Assembly: GCF_023015615.1 (NCBI RefSeq)
Contig: NZ_JALKAJ010000002.1
Coordinates: forward strand, 434,001 to 498,000
From: Qipengyuania sp. S6317L1
GTDB taxonomy: Bacteria; Pseudomonadota; Alphaproteobacteria; Sphingomonadales; Sphingomonadaceae
Reading direction: 5' to 3'
Length of the DNA stretch: 64,000 bases
Shown here: positions 51,560 through 60,560 of the stretch, piece after piece
How the letters are laid out: each line of letters begins with the position of its first letter
Position numbering within the stretch: position 1 is the stretch's first letter
Translations under genes and position numbers: made by a program
The notes under the pieces: generated by a model
What the model was told of the DNA's origin: nothing
What the model saw: only the letters and a program-made list of their open reading frames with translations
The model's database searches: none

Positions 51560-51942
51560 TGTCCGCCTCGCGTGTTCCTTGCCTGTTTTATCAGGCAACC
51601 CGCCGTTGCGAGACGATAGCGTGCGTGGCGATACTCGCCTTCCAATTCGGTTGTGATGGAAAGCCCATCCTCGCGCATTGCGTGGATCGTACCGCCCAGC
51701 CGCGTGTGCCAAGGGTAAGTATCATGTTGGGTCACACCGTTGCGCGCATTGACCAGCATGGAAAGCACACGCGCCCGCTTGCCGTGATAAGTCCAAACGC
51801 GGCCCTCACCAGAGCGAAACCGGACAATCGACTTGCTAGTGCCAGCGTCATGGGCGATATGGGGATTGTCGAATGCCTCCACGGGTTTCGGCTGGCCTTT
51901 GGACGTTACCGCGTCCGGGGCCTTTTTCTTGTCTGCCATCAT
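51556..51942 (-). CDS. Small winged-helix-like protein, unknown function
   Basis: 128 residues. A charged N-terminal ~35 residues is followed by a compact domain: SGEGRVWTYHGKRARVLSMLVNARNGVTQHDTYPW and TRLGGTIHAMREDGLSITTELEGEYRHARYRLA. The helix-turn pattern with a C-terminal beta-wing looks like a winged helix. Function is not known. It overlaps the AlpA-like gene upstream and the PC4-like gene downstream. Confidence 0.55.
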   Translation of the reverse strand: MMADKKKAPDAVTSKGQPKPVEAFDNPHIAHDAGTSKSIVRFRSGEGRVWTYHGKRARVLSMLVNARNGVTQHDTYPWHTRLGGTIHAMREDGLSITTELEGEYRHARYRLATAGCLIKQARNTRGGQ

Positions 51943-52142
51943 GCCGCCTCCCCTTTATAAATGGGGAGCGTTTCCGCCCACGCGATTGCATCGGCGCGAG
52001 CTACGCGCGTTGCCGATCCAAATTTGCGGATTTTCAAGCGACCGTCATTCACCTCACGATAGAATGAGGTTTTGCCGATAGAGAAGCGGTCGCAGAAGTC
52101 AGCAACCGTAAGCAATTCAGGAAGGTCCATCGATTTATCCAT
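51939..52142 (-). CDS. AlpA-like excisionase / helix-turn-helix protein
   Basis: 67 residues. LLTVADFCDRFSIGKTSFYREVNDGRLKIRKFGSATRVARADAIAWAETL is the compact MerR-like HTH_17 layout (helix-turn-helix, then a beta-wing, then an R-x-D-hydrophobic-x-x-W helix) of phage and element excisionases. An inner ATG at 52130 is an alternative start. It probably directs excision with the integrase or controls the small-gene operon. Confidence 0.75.
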   Translation of the reverse strand: MDKSMDLPELLTVADFCDRFSIGKTSFYREVNDGRLKIRKFGSATRVARADAIAWAETLPIYKGEAA

Positions 52143-52237
52143 ACCCGGATGTTCAGCGCCGGGTGCGCACCTCAGCGAATGCCGGGGTGCACCAAGAATT
52201 GGCTATATTCGCGCGTCAAAGCCAATCAATTACGGTG

Positions 52238-52759
52238 TCACTCGTTTCGCACGGTTGGCACTAATGTTCCATCATCGGCAATCTCGTGGTGCTCGTAACA
52301 AGGCCAAGCCAACAAGTGCTCTTCTGCTTTCCAACTAACCCTTATGGCTCTTGCCTTTTTCAGCATTCGAAAGACCTCGCGTCTTGAGATTTTATGCTTT
52401 TGAATGGCATCCTCAACGGCTGCCTCTTGCTTAACCCCTTGAGCTACCGCCATGTCTATTTCGTCTGAGACCGCCATCATCATGCGAGCCGATTCCGACG
52501 ACTTTATGGCTTTTGGTGTTACTCCATCTGGGATTTCACCTACACTAATCCGCATATGAGGATGCGTTCCGCGCAGACCTTCCGCAATCGCCACGAGCAA
52601 TTCTAGATGCTTATCTGTGACATCATACGAACAAGCCAATCCGAATAGGAGGCTTTCAATGCTCTTTTGGGTAAACGTATTGCGCTCGAAGAACGCCGCA
52701 TCCTTTTTGAGGCCATTTAAACGCTGAGGTGGCGATCGATATTTTTCGTCATGGGCCAT
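52238..52759 (-). CDS. Unknown protein coupled to the integrase
   Basis: 173 residues, mostly helical and charged. It contains FFERNTFTQKSIESLLFGLACSY, VTPKAIKSSESARMMMAVSDEID and a late helix-turn-helix-like stretch, AVEDAIQKHKISRREVFRMLKKARAI. Its ATG overlaps the integrase stop (TAATG), so it is translated with it. A recombination or regulatory role is inferred only from this. Confidence 0.55.
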   Translation of the reverse strand: MAHDEKYRSPPQRLNGLKKDAAFFERNTFTQKSIESLLFGLACSYDVTDKHLELLVAIAEGLRGTHPHMRISVGEIPDGVTPKAIKSSESARMMMAVSDEIDMAVAQGVKQEAAVEDAIQKHKISRREVFRMLKKARAIRVSWKAEEHLLAWPCYEHHEIADDGTLVPTVRNE

Positions 52760-53934
52760 TATTGACCAAAGCTCACAACATTGCTGCCGCTCGCCCCCTC
52801 ACAATAGCCAGCCCAAGCCGCCATCAACTCGCGCCGCTTTTCCAGCAAGGTTGTCCGCTTGTAAGCCGCAACCGTTTTCTCGCTTACCGTGTGCGCCAAA
52901 GCCATCTCGGCAACCGCGTCCGGGAAGTTCGTTTGCTCGGCAACCCAATCGCGAAACGTGCTTCTGAAACCGTGCGGGGTTTCATTGCGCCCCATATCGC
53001 GCATTGCTTTGGTTAGCGTCATATCACTGAGAGGCTTGCCCCGGCGCTGTCCCGGAAAGACCAAATCCGTATCGCCGCGCTTGTGCGCTTTCATTCGCTC
53101 AAAAAGGGAAACCGCTTCCTGCGATAGTGGCACAACGTGCTCGCGCCCCGCCTTCATTCGCTCGGCTGGAATTGTCCATTGCGCGCCCTCCAGGTCTAGC
53201 TCGCTCCACTCAGCCAAGCGAACCTCACCCGAACGCGCCGCCGTAAGGATAACCGCTTCAAGAGCTAGCCGCCCCATGCTCTCGTTTTCGCGTAAATTAC
53301 GCATAAATAGGGGAAGCTCAGTATAGGGCACCGCCTTGTGGTGCTTTGGCTGTACCCGCTGCTTTGGAAGCGCCTTATCGATCACAGGCAAGGCCAAACC
53401 GTTCTCGCGATAGCCCTTGGCAACCGCCCAATCGATCACGGAGTTAATGCGTTGCCGAAGCCGCCGCGCGGTTTCCGGCTTTTCCAGCCATATCGCCGCC
53501 AATGCGTCCCGGACCGCCGCCGCGTCCACACTGGCAACTGATCGATTGCCAAACGCGGGGAAAGCGTAAGTCTCAAGCGTGTTTATCCATTGCTGAGCGT
53601 GCTTGGCGTTTTTCCAGCTTGCCTTGTGCTCAGCATGAACAAGCTTTGCCGCTTCGGAAAATACCGGAATGCCAGCCGCCTTTTGTCGCTCAGCAACAGG
53701 GTCAATTCCCGCCTCTATCTGACAACGTACTTCCGCCGCCCGCTCGCGCGCCAGTTTGAGAGGAACCTTTTTCGCGCTGCCCAGCCCAATATCGCGCCGC
53801 CGCCCGTCTTTTTGAATGCGGACAATCCAGCTTTTCCCGCCGCGCTTGCCGATCAAAAGGAAAAGCCCATCGCCGTCGCTATAGCTCCCCGGCTCTTTCA
53901 CTGCTTTCACTGATGTTGCTGTAAGCTTGCCCAT
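52759..53934 (-). CDS. Tyrosine integrase (P4-type)
   Basis: About 391 residues from the ATG at 53934. N-terminal DUF4102-type arm domain (KLTATSVKAVKEPGSYSDGDGLFLLIGKRGGKSWIVRIQKDGRRRDIGLGS), middle core-binding domain, and the catalytic domain with R in TAARSGEVRLAEW, HGFRSTFRDW (HxxR) and the tyrosine in EKTVAAYKR. It integrates the element at the tRNA-Ser 3' end that lies 144 bp upstream of its start. Orientation toward the interior is normal for such elements. Confidence 0.95.
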   Translation of the reverse strand: MGKLTATSVKAVKEPGSYSDGDGLFLLIGKRGGKSWIVRIQKDGRRRDIGLGSAKKVPLKLARERAAEVRCQIEAGIDPVAERQKAAGIPVFSEAAKLVHAEHKASWKNAKHAQQWINTLETYAFPAFGNRSVASVDAAAVRDALAAIWLEKPETARRLRQRINSVIDWAVAKGYRENGLALPVIDKALPKQRVQPKHHKAVPYTELPLFMRNLRENESMGRLALEAVILTAARSGEVRLAEWSELDLEGAQWTIPAERMKAGREHVVPLSQEAVSLFERMKAHKRGDTDLVFPGQRRGKPLSDMTLTKAMRDMGRNETPHGFRSTFRDWVAEQTNFPDAVAEMALAHTVSEKTVAAYKRTTLLEKRRELMAAWAGYCEGASGSNVVSFGQ

Positions 53935-54075
53935 TTGCAAATACCCCCACGTTTCTCCCCACACTATAGGGCGAGCACACAGGAACCGCAAGGTCCACGT
54001 CGGAACCGATTAGGTCGCTTACACCATGGGAATCAGGGGTTTTCGTGAAAAGCAGCGAACGGCTGGAAAAGAGTA

Positions 54076-54091
54076 AATGGCGGAGAGACAG
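54076..54091. repeat. Right attachment site (attR), within tRNA-Ser
   Basis: AATGGCGGAGAGACAG, exact copy of 46973-46988. It covers the T-arm end, acceptor and CCA of the tRNA, which keeps a working 3' end after integration. Confidence 0.88.
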
Positions 54092-54167
54092 GGATTCGAA
54101 CCCTGGGTACTCGTGAGAGCACAACGGTTTTCGAGACCGCCCCGTTCGACCACTCCGGCATCTCTCC
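54078..54167 (-). tRNA. tRNA-Ser(CGA)
   Basis: 90 nt on the minus strand. The acceptor stem GGAGAGA pairs with TCTCTCC, followed by the discriminator base and encoded CCA. The anticodon stem GCGGT/ACCGT holds the loop CTCGAAA with anticodon CGA. A long variable arm (class II) and T-loop GGTTCGAATCC are present. It is the integration target of the neighbouring element. Confidence 0.95.
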
Positions 54168-54372
54168 GCACTGTCTCGTGGGCTGCATTTCCGCTTATTG
54201 AAGGCGAATCCAATCCGGTCAAAGACTGTCTGGCACTCACGAGAAGCGCGCCCGTTACACGCCAGCCCGCCGCTTGCCAAGGGTTCTTGACCAAGAAAAT
54301 GCGGGCATATCTGGAATCACTGACTCCGAAACCGCTTGTTTTGCGTCCGTGAAGGTCCATATTCGAGCAGTT

Positions 54373-54753
54373 ATGGAACGCTCCCAATTCTTCTCCAGTC
54401 AAGCGGGCCGGACGATCACGGTCCCGCGGCAAACCCGCAGCCGCTTCGGTATCGGCGAAGTCGTACGCCATCGCCTGTTCGGCTTTCGCGGAGTGGTGTT
54501 CGATGTGGACCCGGTCTTTGCCAACAGCGAAGAATGGTATCAGGCGATCCCCGAGGATATGCGGCCATCGCGCGAACAACCGTTTTATCACCTGCTCGCT
54601 GAAAACGACGAATCGTCATACGTCGCTTATGTGAGTCAGGGAAATCTGGTTTGCGACAGCGAAGGTGGTCCCGTCGATCACCCGACAGTCCCTGAATTGT
54701 TCGAACAGTTCAAGGACGGACGCTATCGGATGCGTCGTTCACTGACACATTGA
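54373..54753 (+). CDS. hspQ: HspQ-family hemimethylated-DNA-binding-like protein
   Basis: 126 residues. RFGIGEVVRHRLFGFRGVVFDVDPVF begins the YccV/HspQ barrel, followed by NSEEWYQAIP, QPFYHLLAEN and YVAYVSQGNLV, the full core pattern. In E. coli the homologue binds hemimethylated DNA in vitro and affects Lon substrate turnover; which applies here is unknown. ATG at 54373. First core gene right of the integrated element. Confidence 0.88.
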   Translation: MERSQFFSSQAGRTITVPRQTRSRFGIGEVVRHRLFGFRGVVFDVDPVFANSEEWYQAIPEDMRPSREQPFYHLLAENDESSYVAYVSQGNLVCDSEGGPVDHPTVPELFEQFKDGRYRMRRSLTH

Positions 54754-54769
54754 TCGGCCCAGCCGCGCA

Positions 54770-55657
54770 TTAGCTTTTAAGTCGCCAACCTGCGCGCAGA
54801 ACCGCAAAGACCGCAAGTGCGATAACGAGGTTGAACAGACCAATTCCCAAAGCGGCTACTGCAACCGCGCTGCCATCGCCAATGTCGCTTTCGCCCAGAA
54901 AGCCATAGCGGAAGCCCGAAATCACATAGAAAAACGGATTGGCGCGGCTCACCGCCTGAAACGCCGGCGCAAGATTGTCGATCACGTAAAACGTGCCTGA
55001 CAAAAGCGAAAGCGGCGCGACGACGAAATTGCTGATCGCGGCATTGTGATCAAACTTCTCGGCCCAGATCGAGGTTGCAAGGCCCACCAGGGCGAGCATG
55101 ACCGCCCCCATCAGCCCGAACCAGATCACTGCCCACAGGTGTTCGACCGACAGCGACACACCGGGCCAAAGCAGCATCGCAACCCCCACCGCGCCACCAA
55201 CCAGAACAGCGCGCGTGACGGCTGCGCCCACGATGGCCGCCATCATTTCACCAGGGGAAAGCGGAGGCATCAAATAATCGATGATGGTCCCTTGGATCTT
55301 TCCGCCCAAAAGCGAGAAGGAGGAATTGGCAAAGGCATTTTGCATCATGCCCATCATAATCAGTCCCGGCGCCACGAAACTTGCAAACTCCACGCCAAGG
55401 ACCTCGCGCCCTCCTCGGCCGAGTGCAACGGTGAAAATGATCAAAAACAGCAGTGTCGTGACCGCTGGCGCCCAGATCGTCTGCGTCTGGACCTTGAGAA
55501 AACGGCGCACTTCCTTCATATAGAGCGCGAACAGCCCCACTCGATTGATTCCGGTAATCACCGGAACACCGCGAGGGGGGAACCGGGTGCTTCGCGCTTG
55601 ATCATTCTCGTTGGGAGCGCTTACGCTTTGAGGTGTGGCTGAAAAGTCTCTTTCCAT
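54770..55657 (-). CDS. ABC-2 type transport permease
   Basis: 295 residues with six hydrophobic segments after a ~35-residue cytoplasmic lead. VGLFALYMKEVRRFLKVQTQTIWAPAVTTLLFLIIF starts the first helix in the ABC-2/YadH manner, and PPLSPGEMMAAIVGA forms the internal loop motif. NFVVAPLSLLSGTFYVIDNLAPAFQ is the conserved late helix pair. The substrate is unknown. The ATPase partner is not adjacent. It is divergent from gcrA. Confidence 0.85.
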   Translation of the reverse strand: MERDFSATPQSVSAPNENDQARSTRFPPRGVPVITGINRVGLFALYMKEVRRFLKVQTQTIWAPAVTTLLFLIIFTVALGRGGREVLGVEFASFVAPGLIMMGMMQNAFANSSFSLLGGKIQGTIIDYLMPPLSPGEMMAAIVGAAVTRAVLVGGAVGVAMLLWPGVSLSVEHLWAVIWFGLMGAVMLALVGLATSIWAEKFDHNAAISNFVVAPLSLLSGTFYVIDNLAPAFQAVSRANPFFYVISGFRYGFLGESDIGDGSAVAVAALGIGLFNLVIALAVFAVLRAGWRLKS

Positions 55658-55749
55658 GGGATTTCCCGCCTAGGGCCTCTGGTGCATCGTGACAAGCTGC
55701 CTATCTAAAGATGGCGTAGAAACACACGCCAAGAAAGAACGGACGTTTT

Positions 55750-56439
55750 ATGAGTTGGACTGACGAGCGCATCGAAACGCTCAAGAAGATGTGGGAAGGC
55801 GGTTCAACCGCGAGCCAAATCGCAGAAGAACTGGGCGGAGTGAGCCGCAATGCCGTTATCGGTAAGGCGCACCGCCTGGGCCTGAAATCTCGGCCATCGC
55901 CGGTAAAATCGGGCGATAAGAAGAAAAAGGCGGCTGCCAAGAAGCCTGCTGTCAAAGCGGCGCCGAAAAAAGCGGCAGCTGCGGCGAAGCCTGCGGCAAA
56001 GCCCGCTCCTGCGCCAGCACCAACCCCTGAGCCCGTTCCGGCGACAAAATCGGCATCTGCGCCGATCAACAGCCAGCCAGTGCCAAACCCGACGCCCGAT
56101 CTTCCAAAGGTCGTTTCGGTGGGTCCGGGCGGCTTCCTGCGTCAGGGCCCCGGCGACCAGCAAGCGCCAATCCCGCCTGCGCCGCCGCGCCGACTGGTTC
56201 CCGCAAAGCCTGATCCATCGATCAAGGACAAGACCAGCCTCCTGGACCTCTCCGACAAGGTCTGCCGCTGGCCCATGGGCCACCCGGGCGAGCCTGATTT
56301 TCACTTCTGCGGCACGCCGGTGAACCCGGGCTTCCCATATTGCGTCGAACATTGTGGCCGAGCCTATCAGGCACAGTTGCCACGTGGTGCGCGCAGACCC
56401 CCACCGCCACTGCCATTTGGTGGGCCCCGGGTGCGCTAG
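55750..56439 (+). CDS. gcrA: GcrA cell-cycle regulator
   Basis: 229 residues. The DNA-binding domain (~1-45) has the GcrA signature WTDERIETLKKMWEGGSTAS and GVSRNAVIGKAHRLGL. The C-terminal domain is CRWPMGHPGEPDFHFCG...YCVEHCGRAYQ with conserved Cys/His. GcrA binds the housekeeping sigma factor and promoters with methylated GANTC sites. The linker between is long and Lys/Ala/Pro-rich (KKKAAAKKPAVKAAPKKAAA and on to ~130), so the protein is longer than the Caulobacter form. Confidence 0.95.
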   Translation: MSWTDERIETLKKMWEGGSTASQIAEELGGVSRNAVIGKAHRLGLKSRPSPVKSGDKKKKAAAKKPAVKAAPKKAAAAAKPAAKPAPAPAPTPEPVPATKSASAPINSQPVPNPTPDLPKVVSVGPGGFLRQGPGDQQAPIPPAPPRRLVPAKPDPSIKDKTSLLDLSDKVCRWPMGHPGEPDFHFCGTPVNPGFPYCVEHCGRAYQAQLPRGARRPPPPLPFGGPRVR

Positions 56440-56494
56440 AACAAACTTGCGCTAAACCGGGTGTGATAGGCCCGCACCCATTCAGAAAGATTTC

Positions 56495-56530
56495 AAGGCC
56501 CGGTTGCTCGTGAAGCTTCCGGGCCTTTTT
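56495..56530 (+). terminator. Rho-independent terminator after gcrA
   Basis: AAGGCCCGG (56495-56503) pairs with CCGGGCCTT (56519-56527), and TTTTT runs on. It lies 56 bp past the gcrA stop. Confidence 0.85.
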
Positions 56531-56553
56531 CTCAATAAAAGGAGACACCCTTC

Positions 56554-57078
56554 ATGCCTTTGTCGCTTCACCAAGCGTTCGTCCCCAGCGCGCTTCAAAT
56601 GATTGGCACCGCCGGTCACCTGCTCAACAAAACCGAAAGCTGGTGCGCCGAACGCGATTGTGACCATGACGCGATCCTCACCGCGCGGCTGATCGATGAC
56701 ATGCTGCCCTTTACCTATCAGATCAAATCGGTAGCTGAGCATACGGCTGGTGCAATCGAGGCAATTGGCGAAGGCATATACCGTCCGGACCTCAATCCTC
56801 CACCGACCACTTTCGAGGGCCTTCGCGAGAAATTAACGCATGCGAAGTCGGTGATGGAAGGTCTTGAAGAAGGCCAAATGGAAAGTTGGATCGGTCGCGA
56901 TATGCGCTTTGAATTCAAGGAGAACCGGATGGACTTCACGGTCGAGGATTTTCTCCTGAGCTTTGCCCAACCCAACTTCTATTTCCATTGCACCGCCGCC
57001 TATTCGATTGCGCGTCATTTGGGCGTGCCGATTGGAAAGATGGATTATATGGGCCGCGTGCGCATCAGGAAGGCGTAA
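56554..57078 (+). CDS. DUF1993 family protein (DinB-like four-helix fold)
   Basis: 174 residues. QAFVPSALQMIGTAGHLLNK and LIDDMLPFTYQIKSVAEHTAGA are the first two helices; LLSFAQPNFYFHCTAAYSIARHLGVPIGKMDYMG is the conserved C-terminal motif with N-F-x-F-H. The family (DUF1993) has a DinB-like bundle of unknown activity. The next gene follows after 4 nt. Confidence 0.82.
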   Translation: MPLSLHQAFVPSALQMIGTAGHLLNKTESWCAERDCDHDAILTARLIDDMLPFTYQIKSVAEHTAGAIEAIGEGIYRPDLNPPPTTFEGLREKLTHAKSVMEGLEEGQMESWIGRDMRFEFKENRMDFTVEDFLLSFAQPNFYFHCTAAYSIARHLGVPIGKMDYMGRVRIRKA

Positions 57079-57082
57079 TTCG

Positions 57083-58006
57083 ATGATTTCAGCCAAACTG
57101 AAAACCGCTGCCCTTGCTGCGTGCCTCGCCGCCGTGCCCACCGCCGCCCAGGCAGAATTGCCAGAGCCGGTGCGGGCAATGATTGATGCCGCGATTGAAA
57201 CTGGCGATGAAGCCAAGGTGCGCACCGTTATCGATCTGGCACGCGCAACCAATCCCGATGATGCCGATGAACTGGTACAGATCCTTGCCGATTTCGAGCA
57301 GGAACTGGACCGACAGGAACGCTTGGCAAAGGCCGTTGAGGATGAAAACATCCGTTCTGCAGGCCTTTTGGAAAATTGGTCAGGCAAAGGCGAGCTTGGC
57401 GCCTTCATGTCGTCAGGTAATGCCGATAACACAGGTGTCACGGCCAGCCTTGGCCTCACTAAAGAAGGCATAAACTGGCGCCACAAACTGCGCGGACGTG
57501 CCGACTATCAACGCACAGAAGGGGTTACCACGCGCGAGCAATTCCTTGCTGCCTACGAGGTCAATTACAAGATCTCCGACCGCCTGTTCGCCTATGCCCT
57601 TGGTCAATATGAGCGCGACCGCTTCCAAGGGTTTGGCGCACGTTACTCGGCATCGGGCGGTCTTGGCTATGATGTCTTGACCCAAGGCCCGACGCTTTCT
57701 GTAAAAGCAGGCCCCGCATGGCGGCGCACGGAACTTATCGGGGGCGGCAGCACCAGCAATCTTGCCGGTCTTGCAGCAGCCGATTTCGACTGGGCGCTTT
57801 CCGACACAATCACCTTCACGCAGGACGCCAACGCTCTCATTCAATCGGGCTCAAGCACGTATGTCTCTGACACCGGTTTGCAGGCCTCGATCTCCGACGC
57901 TTTGTCGGTGCGTTTGTCCTACACGGTAGAGCATGACACCGATCCGCCCGCTGGCGCGGTGAAGACCGACACGTTGAGCCGGATCACGGTGATCTACGGA
58001 TTTTAG
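57083..58006 (+). CDS. DUF481-type outer-membrane protein
   Basis: 307 residues. Signal peptide MISAKLKTAALAACLAAVP...AQA. A helical region of ~70 residues follows, then repeated amphipathic strands: GKGELGAFMSSGNADNTGVTASLGLTKEG, LRGRADYQRTEG and DRLFAYALGQYERDRFQGF are characteristic of DUF481/YdiY salt-stress-induced outer-membrane proteins. It ends with a terminal phenylalanine (TVIYGF), suited to BAM insertion. Substrate or role unknown. Confidence 0.85.
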   Translation: MISAKLKTAALAACLAAVPTAAQAELPEPVRAMIDAAIETGDEAKVRTVIDLARATNPDDADELVQILADFEQELDRQERLAKAVEDENIRSAGLLENWSGKGELGAFMSSGNADNTGVTASLGLTKEGINWRHKLRGRADYQRTEGVTTREQFLAAYEVNYKISDRLFAYALGQYERDRFQGFGARYSASGGLGYDVLTQGPTLSVKAGPAWRRTELIGGGSTSNLAGLAAADFDWALSDTITFTQDANALIQSGSSTYVSDTGLQASISDALSVRLSYTVEHDTDPPAGAVKTDTLSRITVIYGF

Positions 58007-58099
58007 CAGCACAGCATCAGTAGAAATTTCCCATCGGACCGACACAAAATCATAGCACATTCAGTTACTTAGATTTCATCGGCGGTGGCGATTAATGTG

Positions 58100-58130
58100 A
58101 TCGCATAATTCAATTTCGTTGCGATGCAAC
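58100..58130. promoter_or_regulatory. Nested inverted repeats upstream of ahpC
   Basis: ATCGCA (58100-58105) - 14 bp - TGCGAT (58120-58125), with GTTGC-GAT-GCAAC (58118-58130) overlapping. They lie 66-96 bp before the ahpC start, where an OxyR-type regulator would bind, but the spacing differs from the ATAG-N7-CTAT motif. Candidate only. Confidence 0.35.
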
Positions 58131-58195
58131 AAATCCCATATCTGGTGCGTTATAAGTTCACAAACTCCTCTCAAAGACCAAACAAAGGAACAATC

Positions 58196-58762
58196 ATGGG
58201 TATTATCGGATCAACCGTCCAACCATTCAAAGCCACCGCTTTCCAGGCCGGCAAAGATTTCTTCGACGTCACTGAAAAAGACATCGAGAACAAGTGGGCC
58301 GTCTTCTTCTTCTATCCTGCCGACTGGACCTTCGTATGCCCGACCGAGCTTGAAGACATGGGCGAGAAGTACGAACTGCTCCAATCGATGGGCGTTGAAG
58401 TCTACGCGGTCTCGACCGACACTCATTTCAGCCACAAGGCATGGCACGACAGCTCCGAGAAAATCGGTAAGCTCAACTTCCCGTTCCTCGGCGACCAACT
58501 CCACACGCTTTCCAAGCAGTTTGGCGTTCTTCGCGAAGAAATGGGTCTTGCTGACCGTGCGACCTTTGTTGTCGACCCGGACGGCGTGATCCAGATCATG
58601 GAAATCACCTGTGAAGGTGTTGGCCGCAACGCAAACGAACTGACCCGCAAGATCAAAGCGGCGCAATATGTTCGTGAGAACCCAGGACAAGTCTGCCCGG
58701 CAGCTTGGGAAGAGGGTTCCGACACGCTTGCCCCATCGCTTGACCTCGTTGGGAAAATCTAA
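58196..58762 (+). CDS. ahpC: Peroxiredoxin, alkyl hydroperoxide reductase subunit C
   Basis: 188 residues, the usual length. FFFYPADWTFVCPTELEDM contains the peroxidatic cysteine; NPGQVCPAAWEEG near the C terminus holds the resolving cysteine (typical 2-Cys). It reduces H2O2 and organic peroxides. Start at 58196 behind AAAGGAACA. ahpF follows after 208 bp, so they may form one unit. Confidence 0.95.
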   Translation: MGIIGSTVQPFKATAFQAGKDFFDVTEKDIENKWAVFFFYPADWTFVCPTELEDMGEKYELLQSMGVEVYAVSTDTHFSHKAWHDSSEKIGKLNFPFLGDQLHTLSKQFGVLREEMGLADRATFVVDPDGVIQIMEITCEGVGRNANELTRKIKAAQYVRENPGQVCPAAWEEGSDTLAPSLDLVGKI

Positions 58763-58970
58763 CTTTCGGTAGCTTTTTACCGATCTTCGGGCAGTGACGC
58801 GCTTGTATCCCCCTCCCTTATAAAGCCGTCACGCCCAAACCCCGCCTAGGCGCCTCATCGCGCCCTGGTTTGAACGGACTGGAAGTGCCTCCCCGTCTCC
58901 CCTCTCCCTTATGGGTGAGGCGCTTCCAGTTCCCTTTCCCATTTCACGTCATCGCAACGGAGATTTCCTC

Positions 58971-60560
58971 ATGCTCGACGCAAATATGCAAGCCCAGCTC
59001 AAGCAATATCTCACCAACCTGCGTGAGCCCATTGAGCTTGTCGCCTCGCTCGACGATGGCGAGAAGTCTGCGCAAACGCGCGAACTGCTTACTGAAATCG
59101 CGGAACTGCACGAGATGGTGAGCGCAAGCTTTGATGGAACGCATGAGCGCAAGCCAAGCTTCATCATCCGCCGCGCCAGCGATGCGAGCAAATGGGTGCG
59201 TTTTGCCGGCCTTCCGATGGGCCACGAGTTTACCTCTCTCGTTCTCGCCCTCCTATGGGCAGGCGGCCACCCGCCCAAGGTTGACGCTGACCTCATCGAA
59301 CAGGTCCGCGCGCTTGAGGGCGACCATGAGTTCGAGATGTTCTTCTCGCTCTCCTGCCATAATTGCCCCGACGTAGTGCAGGCCCTCACGCTGATGGCGC
59401 TTGAAAACTCTCACATCACCGCGACCCTTATCGAAGGCGGCACCTTCCAGGACGAGGTTGAAGCGCGCGATATTCTTGCCGTGCCCGCAACCTTCCTGAA
59501 CGGCGAAGTGTTTTACAACGGCAAGATGGAACTTGCGGAAATCCTGTCCAAACTGGACAGCGGCGCGGATGAGAAAGCGGCCGAGAAACTCTCCGCCAAG
59601 GACCCGTTCGAGGTCCTCGTGATCGGCGGCGGCCCTGCTGGCGTTGCCTCGGCGATCTACACCGCGCGCAAAGGTTTCCGCACCGGTATTGCAGCAGAAC
59701 GCTTTGGCGGCCAGCTGCAAGACACCCTCGGCATCGAGAACCTGCCCGGCACCAGCTACACCGAAGGGCCCAAGCTTGCAGGCGATCTGAAAGCGCAGGC
59801 AACCGAGAATGCCATCGACCTGATGGACCTTGCCCGCGCAACCGAGCTCAAACCTGCGGGCGAAGCGGGTGGCATGCACGAAGTTATACTTGCCAATGGC
59901 GCTGTTCTAAAATCGCGTTCGCTGATCCTTTCGACCGGCGCGCGTTGGCGCAACCTCGGCGTTCCGGGCGAGGCGGAGTACCGCAACAAGGGCGTTGCCT
60001 ATTGCCCCCACTGCGATGGCCCGCTTTTCAAGGGCAAGCGCATCGCAGTCATCGGCGGCGGCAATTCCGGCGTTGAAGCCGCAATCGACCTTGCAAAAAT
60101 CGTTGGCCATGTGACCCTGATCGAATTCGACACCAAGCTTCGCGCTGATGAGGTGCTGCAACGCAAACTGCGCTCGTTACCCAACGTCGAGATCGTCACC
60201 AATGGCGAGACGACCGCGATCGTGGGCGACGGTTCACGCTGCAATGGCCTTGTTCTCAAGGACCGCGAAACGGGCGAAGAGCGCACGATCACGCTTGAAG
60301 GTGTGTTCGTTCAGATCGGGCTCGTCCCCAACACCGAATGGCTGCAGGGCACGGGCCTCAATCTCACCAAATATGGTGAGATCATCGTCGACGAACACGG
60401 CGCAACCAACGTCCCCGGCATCTACGCGGGCGGCGATGCGACCATCGTTCCCGACAAGCAAATCGTTGTTGCGATGGGCGAAGGCGCGAAAGCTGGCCTT
60501 GGTGCGTTTGACTATCTCATCCGCAACGAGCCGGTCGAGGACATTGCCGAAGCGGCTTAA
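58971..60560 (+). CDS. ahpF: Alkyl hydroperoxide reductase subunit F
   Basis: 529 residues, full length. The N-terminal double-thioredoxin domain has [16 protein letters not shown] (CxxC). The thioredoxin-reductase-like part has the FAD site [19 protein letters not shown], the redox CPHCDGP and the NAD site [17 protein letters not shown]. The C-terminal FAD motif is IYAGGDAT. It passes electrons from NADH to AhpC. ACGGAG lies before the ATG. Its stop overlaps that of the convergent downstream gene by 4 nt. Confidence 0.95.
   Translation: MLDANMQAQLKQYLTNLREPIELVASLDDGEKSAQTRELLTEIAELHEMVSASFDGTHERKPSFIIRRASDASKWVRFAGLPMGHEFTSLVLALLWAGGHPPKVDADLIEQVRALEGDHEFEMFFSLSCHNCPDVVQALTLMALENSHITATLIEGGTFQDEVEARDILAVPATFLNGEVFYNGKMELAEILSKLDSGADEKAAEKLSAKDPFEVLVIGGGPAGVASAIYTARKGFRTGIAAERFGGQLQDTLGIENLPGTSYTEGPKLAGDLKAQATENAIDLMDLARATELKPAGEAGGMHEVILANGAVLKSRSLILSTGARWRNLGVPGEAEYRNKGVAYCPHCDGPLFKGKRIAVIGGGNSGVEAAIDLAKIVGHVTLIEFDTKLRADEVLQRKLRSLPNVEIVTNGETTAIVGDGSRCNGLVLKDRETGEERTITLEGVFVQIGLVPNTEWLQGTGLNLTKYGEIIVDEHGATNVPGIYAGGDATIVPDKQIVVAMGEGAKAGLGAFDYLIRNEPVEDIAEAA

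Larger units (their letters stand above)
46973..54091. mobile_element. Integrative element in tRNA-Ser(CGA), about 7.1 kb
   Basis: Bounded by 16-bp direct repeats, with a tyrosine integrase next to the intact tRNA and an AlpA-like excisionase, an HUH Rep candidate and small accessory proteins on the same strand. No conjugation or phage structural genes are seen, so it is a small mobilisable or satellite-type element. Cargo: a small membrane protein, a secreted nuclease, a PH-domain protein and three proteins of unknown function. Base composition in 49.3-50.4 kb is more AT-rich than the chromosome. Confidence 0.87.
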
